NCBI GenBank assembly: GCA_963775235.1
Contig: CAVZHY010000002.1
Location: forward strand, 434,001-498,000
Direction of reading: 5' to 3'
DNA: 64,000 nt
From: JBBDMC01 sp963775235
Lineage (GTDB): Bacteria; Pseudomonadota; Alphaproteobacteria; Rhizobiales; Kaistiaceae
Positions 37,495 to 46,372 of this stretch are shown here, piece by piece. The notes under the pieces were generated by a model. It did not search any database and had not been told where the DNA came from. It worked only from the letters and a program-made list of their open reading frames with translations. A program made the position numbers and the translations under genes. Every line of letters starts with the position of its first letter. Position 1 is the stretch's first letter.

Positions 37495-38514
37495 ATGAGA
37501 AGGCTTCGAACGTTGACCGCAATGGCGCTGGCTGGGCTGGCGCTGCTCGCCGTGTCGGGCCTGAGCGCATCGAGGGCCGCAGACGACTATTTCAAGGGCA
37601 AGGTTATTCAATTGATCCTGCCCAACAGCGCGAGCGGAGAGATGGGCCGCTATGCGACAATGTTCGCTCCGTATATCGCCAAGTATGCCGGCGCCGACGA
37701 AGTCCGTGTCGTCGTCATGACAGGCGGCGGTGGCGTCAAGGGAACGAACTATCTTTGGTTTCAGAAGCCGGACGGCCTGACCATCGGCTTCACCAGCGTG
37801 CCGGCGCTGATTCTCGCCCAGCTCGCGGGCAGCGAAGGGGTGCAGTTCGACACCACCAAGCTCACCTATCTCGGCCGCGCGGCAACCGAACCACGTGGGC
37901 TGCTCGTCGGCACGAAATCCGGCATCAAGAACGTCGAGGACCTCAAGGCGCTCAACCGCGAGTTCGTCTACCCGACGCAGGGTACCGACGAGGACTTCTA
38001 CACCATGGCGATCCTGTCCGACGCGCTGGGTTTCAAGGAGAAGCCGGTGACCGGATATGAGGGGCAGGCCGACACCTCCCTTGCCGTGATCAAGGGCGAT
38101 GGCGACGGCCTCATCACGGCAACGCGCACCGCCAAGTCGATGATCGACTCCGGCGACATGCATCCGATCCTCAGCGTGTGGACCGAGCGCGATCCCAACT
38201 ACCCGGACGTGCCGAGCGCTCTCGAGGTGGTCGAGGGGCCGCAGAAGAACGCCGTGCAGGCGATCGTCAACATGCTGTCCATGCATCGGGGCTTCTTCGG
38301 CCCGGCAAACATGGACGCCGACGCGACCCGCATCCTGCGCGATGCCATCACCAAGGCGGCCGCCGACCCCGAACTGGTCAAGGCCGCCAAGGACGCCGGC
38401 ATGGTGCTGCTGCCTTCGCCCGGCGACGTGGAGCAGAAGAAGATCGACCAGATTACCACGGCGAGCCAGGCCATCGTGCCCGTGCTCAAGGATTCTCTCC
38501 AGCGAATCCAGTAG
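37495..38514 (+). CDS. tctC: Tripartite tricarboxylate transporter substrate-binding protein TctC (Bug family)
   Basis: 339 residues. Signal peptide (MRRLRTLTAMALAGLALLAV...SASRA, cleavage near residue 29) followed by a Bug-type fold: GKVIQLILPNSASGEMGRYA, VVVMTGGGGVKGTNYLW, ADTSLAVIKGDGDGLI and the C-terminal KAAADPELVKAAKDAGM. These periplasmic receptors bind carboxylates or amidated and aromatic acids. It delivers substrate to TctAB; the ligand is not predictable. An SD-like GGAGG precedes the ATG by about 9 bases. Confidence 0.9.
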   Translation: MRRLRTLTAMALAGLALLAVSGLSASRAADDYFKGKVIQLILPNSASGEMGRYATMFAPYIAKYAGADEVRVVVMTGGGGVKGTNYLWFQKPDGLTIGFTSVPALILAQLAGSEGVQFDTTKLTYLGRAATEPRGLLVGTKSGIKNVEDLKALNREFVYPTQGTDEDFYTMAILSDALGFKEKPVTGYEGQADTSLAVIKGDGDGLITATRTAKSMIDSGDMHPILSVWTERDPNYPDVPSALEVVEGPQKNAVQAIVNMLSMHRGFFGPANMDADATRILRDAITKAAADPELVKAAKDAGMVLLPSPGDVEQKKIDQITTASQAIVPVLKDSLQRIQ

Positions 38515-38526
38515 TCCAGGCCACGA

Positions 38527-38560
38527 ACAAAACCTCCCGGCGGCGTCGGCTGCCGGGAGG
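38527..38560 (-). terminator. Terminator between converging operons
   Basis: A perfect 9-bp inverted repeat, CCTCCCGGC (38533-38541) and GCCGGGAGG (38552-38560). On the minus strand it is followed by TTTTGTT, so it should end the leftward ABC/creatininase operon. It lacks a T-run for the rightward tctC transcript. Confidence 0.75.
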
Positions 38561-38590
38561 GAGTGCGGTCAGGTCCGCATCATCGGCGGC

Positions 38591-39652
38591 TCAGAGCGAG
38601 GCCGGGCGTTTGGGGAGCCCGTTGGCTTCTTGTCCGGCCCAGACATATTTCATCTCGATGTACTTGCGCCAGTCGAGGCCCTTGGGAAGGTCGCCGGTCA
38701 CCGCCAAAGAGTCGACGAACTTTTGCATGTCCTCCCCGCTTTCGAAGCCACCGTCGGGGCTTATCTGGTCAAGCTCAAGCTTGTACTGGGCCTCGAAAGC
38801 CGGCGGAATGTCGAAGCCGAGGTCGCGCATGATCTTGTACGACTGGTCTTTGTTGGCCGGATCGAACATCCACTTGCGCGCCTTGATGTCGGCACGCGCC
38901 CAGGCGTAGGCCGTGTCCTCATTGGCCGACAACCAGGTTCCCATGGCCCCGAAGCCTTCCTGCGGGACGGAGTGCAGCTTCTGGGAAAGGAACTTGCCGC
39001 CCGCGGCCTCGAGCCCCGCCTGATGGCGCGGGAAGAGGCTCGCTGCATCGACCGTGCCGGCGAGGATCGCCTGCAGCCGGGAGTCCGATGCACCGGACAT
39101 TGGAACGAACGTCACGTCCTTTTCGGGATCGAGGCCCATCTCGATCAGCACCTGTTTCATGATCCAGGTGTTGCGCCCATCGAGCGATCCCCCGGTGATC
39201 TTGGCGCCCTTGAGGTCCTCAGGCTTGTTGATCCCCTTGCGGACGCCCATGATCCACCATTCCTTGTCGCGATAGAGCGAGACCAGTTTTACGGGCAGGC
39301 CGCTCTTTTCGGCGGCACCAAAGAACACGCTGGTATCGCCATGGGTGATGTCGAGACTTCCACCGATCAGGCCCGGCATGTACTCGTCGGACAGGGTGAC
39401 TTCGAGATCGTCGATGCCGACGTCCTTCAAATAACCCAGCGCGGAGGCCAGCCGGTACGACCACTGCGTCGCGTAGTTTGGGTTGAAATCGCCCATCCTC
39501 AGTTTGTTCAGGTTGGCCTTGACGTTTTCCATGCTGGGCGTCTGGGCGCCGGCACGATTGAGCGTCGCTGCGGCGACGAACATGCCCAGCATGCCGGCAC
39601 CGCCCTTCAGCAGAAATTCGCGACGCGGCAGAATGATATGATGCCTTTTCAC
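38591..39652 (-). CDS. ABC transporter substrate-binding protein, NitT/TauT (NMT1-like) family
   Basis: 353 residues from GTG 39652 (GGGAGG 8 bases upstream); an ATG at 39697 would add 15 residues. The N-terminus has PRREFLLKGGAGMLGMFVAA, a twin-arginine signal, with cleavage near RAGAQ. The mature part shows NMT1/THI5-like features: GYLKDVGIDDLEVTLSD, GDTSVFFGAAEKSGLPVKLV, EDLKGAKITGGSLDGRNTW and LQAILAGTVDAASLFP. It serves the permease and ATPase encoded next in the same operon. Ligands of the family include sulfonates, nitrate, pyrimidines and aromatic acids. Confidence 0.88.
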   Translation of the reverse strand: MKRHHIILPRREFLLKGGAGMLGMFVAAATLNRAGAQTPSMENVKANLNKLRMGDFNPNYATQWSYRLASALGYLKDVGIDDLEVTLSDEYMPGLIGGSLDITHGDTSVFFGAAEKSGLPVKLVSLYRDKEWWIMGVRKGINKPEDLKGAKITGGSLDGRNTWIMKQVLIEMGLDPEKDVTFVPMSGASDSRLQAILAGTVDAASLFPRHQAGLEAAGGKFLSQKLHSVPQEGFGAMGTWLSANEDTAYAWARADIKARKWMFDPANKDQSYKIMRDLGFDIPPAFEAQYKLELDQISPDGGFESGEDMQKFVDSLAVTGDLPKGLDWRKYIEMKYVWAGQEANGLPKRPASL

Positions 39653-39706
39653 GTCTTTTCCTCCCTTTTTGACTTCCTTACCTAAACCCCGGAACATCGA
39701 TGCTCG

Positions 39707-40594
39707 TCACAGCATGTCGACGTGCCGCCACGGGGCGACATAGGCCTCCAACCAGCGGGTGATCTGGATAAGCGTCAACGATACGATCACCAGCAGGAAC
39801 AGCACCGCATACATCAGTGCGGAATTGAACGTGTCGGCGGCGCGATTGACCAGGTAGCCGAGGCCCCGTGAGCCTCCGAAGATCTCCGCAATGATGACAC
39901 CGATCAGGCCGCGTCCGATGCCTTGCTGGATGCCCGAGATGATGAATGGCAGCGTGTAGGGCAGCACGACCTTCGTATAGAGCGCCCGCCGGTTGGCCCC
40001 GAACACCCTGGCAGCGGCGAGCAGCGACCTTTCCGTCGTCTTCACGCCCGCCCACGCGTTGATGATGATCGGAAACACCGCCGACAGGACGATGATCGTG
40101 ATCTGCATCTTCTCCGTGAAACCCAGGAACAGGATGAACAGCGGCACGAGAGCGATGCGCGGCAAGGATGCGAGAGCCCAGACATAGGGACTGAGCAGCT
40201 TCTCGACGTACTTGTTGCCGCCCATCAGGAGGCCGGCCGGAACGCCGATCGCGCAGGCGATGCCCAGACCGAGCCCCAGATTGGTCAGGCTGTACAGCAG
40301 GTGGTCGCGGATGCTGCCGGAGATCACGGCGCCCGGCGGCGCGGTGGTCGTGAGCCCATTCCAGAGGGCGGCGAACATGCTGCTGGCGCTCGGCAGAAAG
40401 AGCGGGCTGATCGCGCCTGAGCGCGCAAAAAGCTCCCAAAGGCAGAAAAACGCGGTCAAGTTGACTACGGTGACGATCCACGAACCGTAACGTGACCAGG
40501 CTTCACCCGCCGTCCATTCGGTCTCCTGGATCCGACCCGGTTCTGCGTCGTCCTGTGTGCGCCGGTGGTTCCTTTCCTCGATCGTGCTCATCAT
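39707..40594 (-). CDS. ABC transporter permease, NitT/TauT (SsuC-like) family
   Basis: 295 residues; ATG 40594 overlaps the ATPase stop. Six hydrophobic segments; the EAA loop (AARVFGANRRALYTKVVLP) and the family end GLIGVIIAEIFGGSRGLGYL are clear. The N-terminal 35 residues are hydrophilic. It should form a homodimeric inner-membrane channel energised by the ATPase encoded just upstream. Confidence 0.9.
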   Translation of the reverse strand: MMSTIEERNHRRTQDDAEPGRIQETEWTAGEAWSRYGSWIVTVVNLTAFFCLWELFARSGAISPLFLPSASSMFAALWNGLTTTAPPGAVISGSIRDHLLYSLTNLGLGLGIACAIGVPAGLLMGGNKYVEKLLSPYVWALASLPRIALVPLFILFLGFTEKMQITIIVLSAVFPIIINAWAGVKTTERSLLAAARVFGANRRALYTKVVLPYTLPFIISGIQQGIGRGLIGVIIAEIFGGSRGLGYLVNRAADTFNSALMYAVLFLLVIVSLTLIQITRWLEAYVAPWRHVDML

Positions 40595-41433
40595 CTTGCT
40601 CCACGTGAGGCCTGCAGCGCTTCGTCCTTCACCAGCCGCCACATGTGGTCGTACAGCTCGCCGAATTCCGGCAGCGTCTTCACGTCGTAGTCGAAGCGTG
40701 GGCGGGGGAGATTGACGTCGACGATCTCCTTGATGCGACCGGGGCGGAAGGAAATCACGACCACCCGGTCGGCGAGGGTGATCGCTTCGTCGATGGAATG
40801 GGTGATGAAGACGACGGTCTGGCGGGTGTTGGCGACAATGCGCTCAAGTTCGCTCTGCATCGCCGAGCGGGTCATCGCGTCGATGGCTGCAAACGGTTCG
40901 TCGGCAAGTAGAATGTCGGGCGAGGTGACCAGCGCACGTGCGATACCGACGCGCTGCTTCATGCCGCCGGACAGCTCGTACGGAAACGACTTCTCGAAAC
41001 CGGTCAAATCGACGAGTTCGAGACAACGGCGCACCCGCTCGTCCATTTGTTCCTTCGACAGGCCGAGCTTCTGGAACTCGAACGGCATGCGCACGTTCGA
41101 CTCGACGGTGCGCCACGGCATCAGCGCGTAGTCCTGAAACACCATCGCGCGGTCGGGGCCAGGGCCGGTGACCGGCCGCCCGTTCACCTCGATCGAACCT
41201 TCCCAGGGCTCGATCAGCCCGGAGACGGCGTTGATGAATGTGGTTTTGCCGCAGCCGGAGGGGCCGACCAGCACGACGAATTCGCCGCGGTTCACGGTCA
41301 AATTGATGTCGCGCAGCGCCGTCAGCTTCTTGCGTTCGCGGTGAAGCTTGTAACCGATCGTGAGGCCGCGCGCGACGATCACCGGGCGCCCGGGGGCCGG
41401 GGACGAGTGGCCAGATGCCGTACCGGTTTGCAT
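40591..41433 (-). CDS. ABC transporter ATPase, NitT/TauT (SsuB/TauB-like) family
   Basis: 280 residues from ATG 41433, which has CTGGAG about 9 bases upstream; ATG 41538 would add 35 residues. Walker A VGPSGCGKTTFINA, Q-loop VFQDYALMPWRTV, signature ELSGGMKQRVGIARAL, Walker B ILLADEPFAAID and the switch His in FITHSIDEA are all present. The late position of the SBP gene and the ATGA junctions indicate a single coupled operon. Confidence 0.92.
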   Translation of the reverse strand: MQTGTASGHSSPAPGRPVIVARGLTIGYKLHRERKKLTALRDINLTVNRGEFVVLVGPSGCGKTTFINAVSGLIEPWEGSIEVNGRPVTGPGPDRAMVFQDYALMPWRTVESNVRMPFEFQKLGLSKEQMDERVRRCLELVDLTGFEKSFPYELSGGMKQRVGIARALVTSPDILLADEPFAAIDAMTRSAMQSELERIVANTRQTVVFITHSIDEAITLADRVVVISFRPGRIKEIVDVNLPRPRFDYDVKTLPEFGELYDHMWRLVKDEALQASRGAR

Positions 41434-41617
41434 GGGTGCTCCAGTACGCACGGTCGCTTTGTTCCTTCCGGTCACTTCAGGCACCTCTTCGCGAGGCTGA
41501 TCCTGCCGGCGGGCGATGGTCGACTGCACCGTGCTCAATTCCTATCATCTTCGCCGACGCGGGGACACCGCGGATGCGGGCCGGCACCGGTCTCGTGGTC
41601 TGGCAGATGCAGTGTTT

Positions 41618-42598
41618 TCATTGAACCACGTACCGCGGTGGCTGATTGTCGATCAGAAGTCGCGTCACGTTCTCCCACGCCGAACGAAACAGATGCGCCC
41701 ACGACTGACGGGTGATGCCGGCGATGTGCGGCGTCAGGATCGTTCTTTGCGCCGCGCCGTCAGATAACTTCAGCAGCGGGTTGTCCGCCGTCGGGGGCTC
41801 GCTCGAATAGACGTCGACCGCAGCACCGCCGAGGCGTCCCGCTTCGAGCGCGGCCGCCAGGGCAGCTTCGTCGACGATGCCGCCGCGCGATGCCTGGATC
41901 AGCACGGCGCCCGGCTTCATCGACGATAGCCGCGCGGCGTCGATCAGGTTCTCCGTCGAGCCCAACAGGGGAACGTGCAGCGAAACCACGTCGGCGCGGG
42001 CGAGGAGATCGTCGAGGGCGAGGAACTCGGCGCCCAGCGCATCGGCGGCGGCACGGTTGCGCGGAGCGGGATCGTGGTAGGCGATGCGGGCGCCGGCCTG
42101 CCTGAAGCGGTGGGCAACGGCGGTGCCGATCTCGCCCATCCCGACGATCCCGACCAGCAGGCCATCGACGCCGTCGACGTTGTCCGCCAGCAGCCGGGCC
42201 CGAAACGCTGCATAATCACCACCCCGGACGGCGGCGCTTGCCTGGACGAAGCGTCTTAGGAGGGCGGACGCGCAGGCCACCGCGTATTCCGCGATGGCGT
42301 CGTTGCTGCCGCCGGGAACGTTCGCAACCGGAATGCCGAGTGCCTTGAGGCCGCCGGCGTCGACCCGGTCGACCCCGGCGCCGGTTACCTGGACCAGACG
42401 GATGGCGCTGCCGGTGAAAAGGTCGAGTGGAAGCTTTGGCCCAACGGCGGGAATCACGAGCGCCGTGGCAGCCTTCAAGGCAGTGGGCATGCCTGCATCA
42501 GCGGGCGCCATGTAGGTGACGTTCAGCACCTCCGGCGGAGCGACGCCGACGCGGGTAAAATCGGCCTCAGGGCGAAGGCAGAGCACGTCGGCCATCAT
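41618..42598 (-). CDS. D-isomer-specific 2-hydroxyacid dehydrogenase
   Basis: 326 residues from ATG 42598, overlapping the cupin stop. The NAD-binding motif VGIVGMGEIGTAVAHRF is followed by HDPAPRN, VVSLHVPLLGSTENLID, GAVLIQASRGGIVDEAAL with the catalytic Arg, DVYSSEPP with the Glu, and LTPHIAGIT with the catalytic His. It reversibly converts a 2-oxoacid to a D-2-hydroxyacid with NAD(P)H. Member of the ABC/creatininase operon. Confidence 0.9.
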   Translation of the reverse strand: MMADVLCLRPEADFTRVGVAPPEVLNVTYMAPADAGMPTALKAATALVIPAVGPKLPLDLFTGSAIRLVQVTGAGVDRVDAGGLKALGIPVANVPGGSNDAIAEYAVACASALLRRFVQASAAVRGGDYAAFRARLLADNVDGVDGLLVGIVGMGEIGTAVAHRFRQAGARIAYHDPAPRNRAAADALGAEFLALDDLLARADVVSLHVPLLGSTENLIDAARLSSMKPGAVLIQASRGGIVDEAALAAALEAGRLGGAAVDVYSSEPPTADNPLLKLSDGAAQRTILTPHIAGITRQSWAHLFRSAWENVTRLLIDNQPPRYVVQ

Positions 42599-42984
42599 CG
42601 CGCCCCTTCCGTTTCGTCCCACGAGGGGAACTCGACCGTCACCGGCCGGATGTCCTTGACCGGAAAGAAGCACAGAAGTCGCAACACCCCGGTTCCGGTG
42701 TTGTAGGTTGCATGCCGCTCGCCGGCGGGAACCAGAACGGTGTCGCCGGCCGCGATCGGGTGTTCGCCGTCGTCGGTGCGGGTGACGCCCTCGCCGGCAA
42801 GGACGTGAATGCTCTCCTCGACGTTGCGGTGGACGTGGGGCCCGCGCGCGGCTCCGCCCGGCTCGATCTCGACGAGGCGGACGGTCGACTTCGCGGCCCC
42901 GACATCCGCGCCCACAAGCTCACGCGCGCGCCGTCCCGGCAGGTTCAGCGCCCTCGCATCCCTGAGGACGATAACCCTGGCCAT
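42595..42984 (-). CDS. Cupin-domain protein
   Basis: 129 residues, ATG 42984 overlapping the previous stop by one base. Single cupin barrel: motif 1 GPHVHRNVEESIHVLAGEG supplies two His and one Glu, and motif 2 PAGERHATYNTG the last His, a complete metal site. Small cupins act as isomerases, dioxygenases or sugar-binding sensors. Coupled between the creatininase-like and dehydrogenase genes, so probably enzymatic in the same pathway. Confidence 0.85.
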   Translation of the reverse strand: MARVIVLRDARALNLPGRRARELVGADVGAAKSTVRLVEIEPGGAARGPHVHRNVEESIHVLAGEGVTRTDDGEHPIAAGDTVLVPAGERHATYNTGTGVLRLLCFFPVKDIRPVTVEFPSWDETEGAR

Positions 42985-43796
42985 CAGGTGACCTCGCGCA
43001 GATACTTGACTTCCGCCGTCCCGCCGAGGGTCTCTTCGAGCTGGCGAAACAACTCCGTCGCCTCGGTCGCGATCGCATCGGCGATGGCCTTCACCATCGC
43101 AATGCCGCGCTCGGCGGTGGCGCCGACGGGGTCGCCGTACCAGCCGGTCGGCGCGATGTTGCGGATGTCGGTCAATACCGGCTGATAGCTCCGCGTGCGG
43201 CGGAGCTTGTCCATGTGGCGTCCACGTGCGTGGTCGGAAGAGCGACCGACGCGATCGAGGTGGACCAGCTCCGGGCGTGTGGCGAGCACCGCAAGCGCTT
43301 CGATCTCGCCCCCGTGGGTAAGGCCGTTGCACTCCTTTCCGTAGAGCTCGTCGGCGACGTAGCAGGCCTGGACCGTCAGCACGGTCATGCCGACGCGGCG
43401 ATGCAGGTCCTCGGCGGCGATGGCGAGGGAGGGGATGTTGCCCTCGTGCCAGTTGACGATCATCAGCTGCCTGGCACCGTGGGTGGCGGCAGACGCGCAA
43501 ATCTCGGTAATGACCCGGATGTAGGTGGCCGGCGTGAACGTCAACGTCGCCGCGTACGGCATGTGCATGGGGGTGACACCGACCATGGGCGCTGGCAGGA
43601 CGACGCCGTCCATCCTTTCCGCCACCGCCGCCGCGATGAGTTCGGCCGCGAAAGAATCGGTCCCCGCCGGGAGATGGGCGCCGTGCTGCTCAACGCTTCC
43701 GGTGGGCATGACGACGAGGGGATTGCGCTTGAACTGCTCGGCGACCTCCGGCTGGGTCAGCTCCGCAAAGATCCGGGTGGCTGGCGGGTTGCTCAT
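42984..43796 (-). CDS. Creatininase-family amidohydrolase
   Basis: 270 residues from ATG 43796 (ATGA overlap with the upstream gene). Metal-ligand motifs GSVEQHGAHLPAGTD, VNWHEGNIPSLA and THGGEIEALA match the creatininase fold. The family includes creatininase, mycofactocin peptidase MftE and enzymes of riboflavin/F420 biosynthesis; all cleave amides with two metals. The first His-Gly-Gly-Asn motif is changed to WHEGN. Gene context suggests hydrolysis of an imported amide or lactam. Confidence 0.87.
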   Translation of the reverse strand: MSNPPATRIFAELTQPEVAEQFKRNPLVVMPTGSVEQHGAHLPAGTDSFAAELIAAAVAERMDGVVLPAPMVGVTPMHMPYAATLTFTPATYIRVITEICASAATHGARQLMIVNWHEGNIPSLAIAAEDLHRRVGMTVLTVQACYVADELYGKECNGLTHGGEIEALAVLATRPELVHLDRVGRSSDHARGRHMDKLRRTRSYQPVLTDIRNIAPTGWYGDPVGATAERGIAMVKAIADAIATEATELFRQLEETLGGTAEVKYLREVT

Positions 43797-44866
43797 TTCT
43801 TTGCCAACCTTTCCTGTGCCGCGCCGAGGACTTCGTCGAGCGAGACAAGTGCGCTGTTGCGCTCGATGGAGGTGAGCGCGGCATAGACGCACGCCAGCGC
43901 CGAATTGGCGTTTGATGCACTCAGCTCGTTCTCGTTTCCGGACCTGCAGCTTTCGGCAAACAGCTCAAGCTCGACGCGGAACATATTGGACTCCGGTTCC
44001 GTCAAAACCTCACGACTGGCGTAGCCGTCCTTGCCGCGCTGGATATAGAGGGTCGAACTCGCGCGCAGCTTCTCCGGAGTGTCCCAGGTGGCGAAGTCAA
44101 TCTCGTAGTGCATCAGCCCCTTGGAGCCGAATACGCGGACGGCAAAGATACCCGGCGATGTCCAGCAGCTGCCGACGTAGGCGACCTTGCCGTCGGCGAA
44201 ATTGAGCAGCGTCATCGATTGATCGTCGACTTCCGCGCCGACTGGAGAAAGTTTCGACGCGATGGAACTCGCGCTGGTAACGTCGCCGCCCAGGTAGTGG
44301 ACCACGTCGAACATATGGATGGAGAGCTGTGAGAGGGGCCCGCCGGGCGCGCGTTCCTTGTACCAGCGCCAGGTCTGCGGTGTCAGTTCGAGTGCCCGCT
44401 CGTTGGAGAAGTTGGCTTCGATGAACCCGACACGCCCGAGTTCGCCGGCGTCGATTCGACGGCGTATTTCGCGGATACCGCCCATGAGACGGGCACTGTG
44501 ACCGACAGTTACCGTGACGCCGTACATATCCTGCAGCGCCTGGATGGCGAGGCCATCCTCCAGCGTGCTCGCGATCGGCTTCTCGGTATAGATGTGCTTG
44601 CCTGCCTTGGCGGCCTCGAGCGCGACAGGCAGATGTTGTTCGTTCGGGACGGTCAGGATCACGCCTTGGATGTCGTTCCTGTCCAGCAGCGATTGCAGGT
44701 CGGGGGCCGAAGGCACGCCGGTGTCCTTGGTGAAGCCCGTGCGCCTCTCCTCGGAACGGCTGAATCCGGCCACGATCTCCAGCTTGTCGGAGAGCTTGGC
44801 GGCGCGTGTGAGCACGCGTGCCCACCTCCCGAGGCCGATTATCCCAACTTTGACCCTGTCGGTCAC
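43793..44866 (-). CDS. Gfo/Idh/MocA-family oxidoreductase
   Basis: 357 residues from GTG 44866, GGAG 8 bases upstream. NAD(P)-binding KVGIIGLGRWARVLTRAA, then YTEKPIASTLEDG with the conserved catalytic-site Lys (EKP), and a C-terminal beta-sheet domain with GPLSQLSIHMFDVVHYLGGD, which supplies the active-site Asp and His. Family members oxidise sugars, inositols or imino compounds. It is the first gene of the leftward operon, directly behind the palindrome at 44904-44918. Confidence 0.88.
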   Translation of the reverse strand: MTDRVKVGIIGLGRWARVLTRAAKLSDKLEIVAGFSRSEERRTGFTKDTGVPSAPDLQSLLDRNDIQGVILTVPNEQHLPVALEAAKAGKHIYTEKPIASTLEDGLAIQALQDMYGVTVTVGHSARLMGGIREIRRRIDAGELGRVGFIEANFSNERALELTPQTWRWYKERAPGGPLSQLSIHMFDVVHYLGGDVTSASSIASKLSPVGAEVDDQSMTLLNFADGKVAYVGSCWTSPGIFAVRVFGSKGLMHYEIDFATWDTPEKLRASSTLYIQRGKDGYASREVLTEPESNMFRVELELFAESCRSGNENELSASNANSALACVYAALTSIERNSALVSLDEVLGAAQERLAKK

Positions 44867-44903
44867 TTTGACTCCATCCCATTCGACGTCGTTTTCAGGT
44901 TCC

Positions 44904-44918
44904 GTAATACGATATTAC
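44904..44918. promoter_or_regulatory. Predicted repressor operator over the promoter of the leftward operon
   Basis: GTAATACGATATTAC is a perfect 6-bp inverted repeat with a 3-base spacer, 38 bases before the Gfo/Idh start. On the minus strand TTGACG (44936-44931) and TATCGT (44913-44908), 17 apart, form a plausible promoter whose -10 is covered by the repeat. Half-sites equal those at 33174-33196. The local GntR protein (46373-47083) is the likely ligand-responsive factor. Confidence 0.6.
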
Positions 44919-45021
44919 ACTGTGAGGGCGCGTCAATGTCCGATTGCGGACGCTGACGATGCGGCTTTGCTCCAGGCGAATCCGGCAACGGCGCCAGACA
45001 CGCGGACCGGGCGGGTCGCCG

Positions 45022-46254
45022 CTAGAAATCCAGTTCGAGGATGAAGAGGCCGCCGACGAACCGGTCGACGGTGTAGACCACCGCGCGCTCGTCGACGAAA
45101 ATGTCGTTGAGCTGGATGGAGCCGGCCGGCGAATCGGGTGGCGCGGAAGGCACGAAACAGGCGACCTCGCGGGGCTGGTAGGGATTGGCGATGTCGAACG
45201 CCCTCAGCCCGCCGTTGAAAAACGTGCCGAAGATCAGTTGATCCGATTGAAAGGACGTCGAAGTCGGAATGTTCTCGTGAATGTTGTGCGCCCCGAAGCG
45301 GCCTCCGCGGTTTTTGAATTCCTCGACCGGGGGCAGCGGACAGGTCGCGATCGGAACAAGGTTTTGCTCGAAACGGGCATCCACGATCCAGACCAGCTTC
45401 GGCCAATCGGCGGATGCATCCTTGATCGACTCGTTGGTGACGACCAGCAACTCACGCTCGAACAACGGCAGCACCGTGTGCGTGAAGCCGAGATATGGAG
45501 GCGAGTTGTTCCACCGCGACACGACTTTCGGATTTGACTTGTCGGCGATGTCAAGGATGACAACGCCGCCGTCCACACATCCCAGGTAAGCGCGATCGGG
45601 CCGCCGCGTGTACACGTTTGTATTATGAACGCGGAAGCCGGCGCCCCTCGGATTGTGCTGGACGGGCAATTCCTCCGCGTCGCCGACGCGCACGCCCGGC
45701 AGCCACCAGCGACCGACCTCCTGCGGCTTCGTCGGATCGCGGACGTCGATGATCCGGTAGAACTGGTCGTCGCCAGGACGATGCGACTGGAAATCTGCCG
45801 CACCCGCTGACATGTGCACGTACTCGCCATCGCAAAACCAGAGCTGGTGAACGCCGCGCGAATGCGGGCCCGAGGCGTCAAGGAAGGCGATCGAGCGCGG
45901 CCTCTCGGGCACCGAGATGTCGAAGAGTTCCAGGCCGGCCGGCTTCTGGCCGTGCTGCTTGGTCTGGTATGCGACCGCCATGAGGTTGCCGACCAGTTCG
46001 AGCGAATTGGACCGCATGAACGGCTGAGGAAGGTCTGTCTGGACAACGAGCTTCGGCGCGCGCGGATCGCTGACGTCGACGGCGGTGAAATTCTTCGGTG
46101 CCGTCTCGTGTGCCAGCCACAGGATACGCCTGCCGTCCGGTGCAATCTGGATCGCCATCCCTTCGCCCAGCCCCCCGAACCCGTTGAGGTCGTGGTGGGC
46201 CAGTTCCCGGAAGCCCCGGACGATAGGCGAGGGCGCACCTGCTGCGACGTTCAC
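45022..46254 (-). CDS. LVIVD-repeat beta-propeller protein
   Basis: 410 residues from GTG 46254 behind GAGGGAGG. Repeating units of the form (L/V)xLFDISVPERPRSIAFL, RIIDVRDPTKPQEVGRW, VILDIADKSNPKVVSRW and RAFDIANPYQPREVACF are LVIVD propeller blades, six to eight in all. No signal peptide is evident, so it would be cytoplasmic unless exported another way. Enzymatic role unproven for this family. Its leader carries the palindrome at 46301-46314. Confidence 0.82.
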   Translation of the reverse strand: MNVAAGAPSPIVRGFRELAHHDLNGFGGLGEGMAIQIAPDGRRILWLAHETAPKNFTAVDVSDPRAPKLVVQTDLPQPFMRSNSLELVGNLMAVAYQTKQHGQKPAGLELFDISVPERPRSIAFLDASGPHSRGVHQLWFCDGEYVHMSAGAADFQSHRPGDDQFYRIIDVRDPTKPQEVGRWWLPGVRVGDAEELPVQHNPRGAGFRVHNTNVYTRRPDRAYLGCVDGGVVILDIADKSNPKVVSRWNNSPPYLGFTHTVLPLFERELLVVTNESIKDASADWPKLVWIVDARFEQNLVPIATCPLPPVEEFKNRGGRFGAHNIHENIPTSTSFQSDQLIFGTFFNGGLRAFDIANPYQPREVACFVPSAPPDSPAGSIQLNDIFVDERAVVYTVDRFVGGLFILELDF

Positions 46255-46300
46255 TCGACTACCTCCCTCTTCCCAATGGGGTAGCGTTTCGCCGTGCTAC

Positions 46301-46314
46301 CGTATGACGATACG
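46301..46314. promoter_or_regulatory. Possible operator before the LVIVD-protein gene
   Basis: CGTATGACGATACG is a perfect 5-bp inverted repeat with a 4-base spacer, 47 bases upstream of the start. It shares an ACGATA core with the 44904 site. Possibly bound by the adjacent GntR protein. Confidence 0.45.
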
Positions 46315-46372
46315 ACTAGTTTGAAAGTGCTGGCGCGGCAAGCGGCGCGGTCGCTTCGACCGGGCAGCGGCG

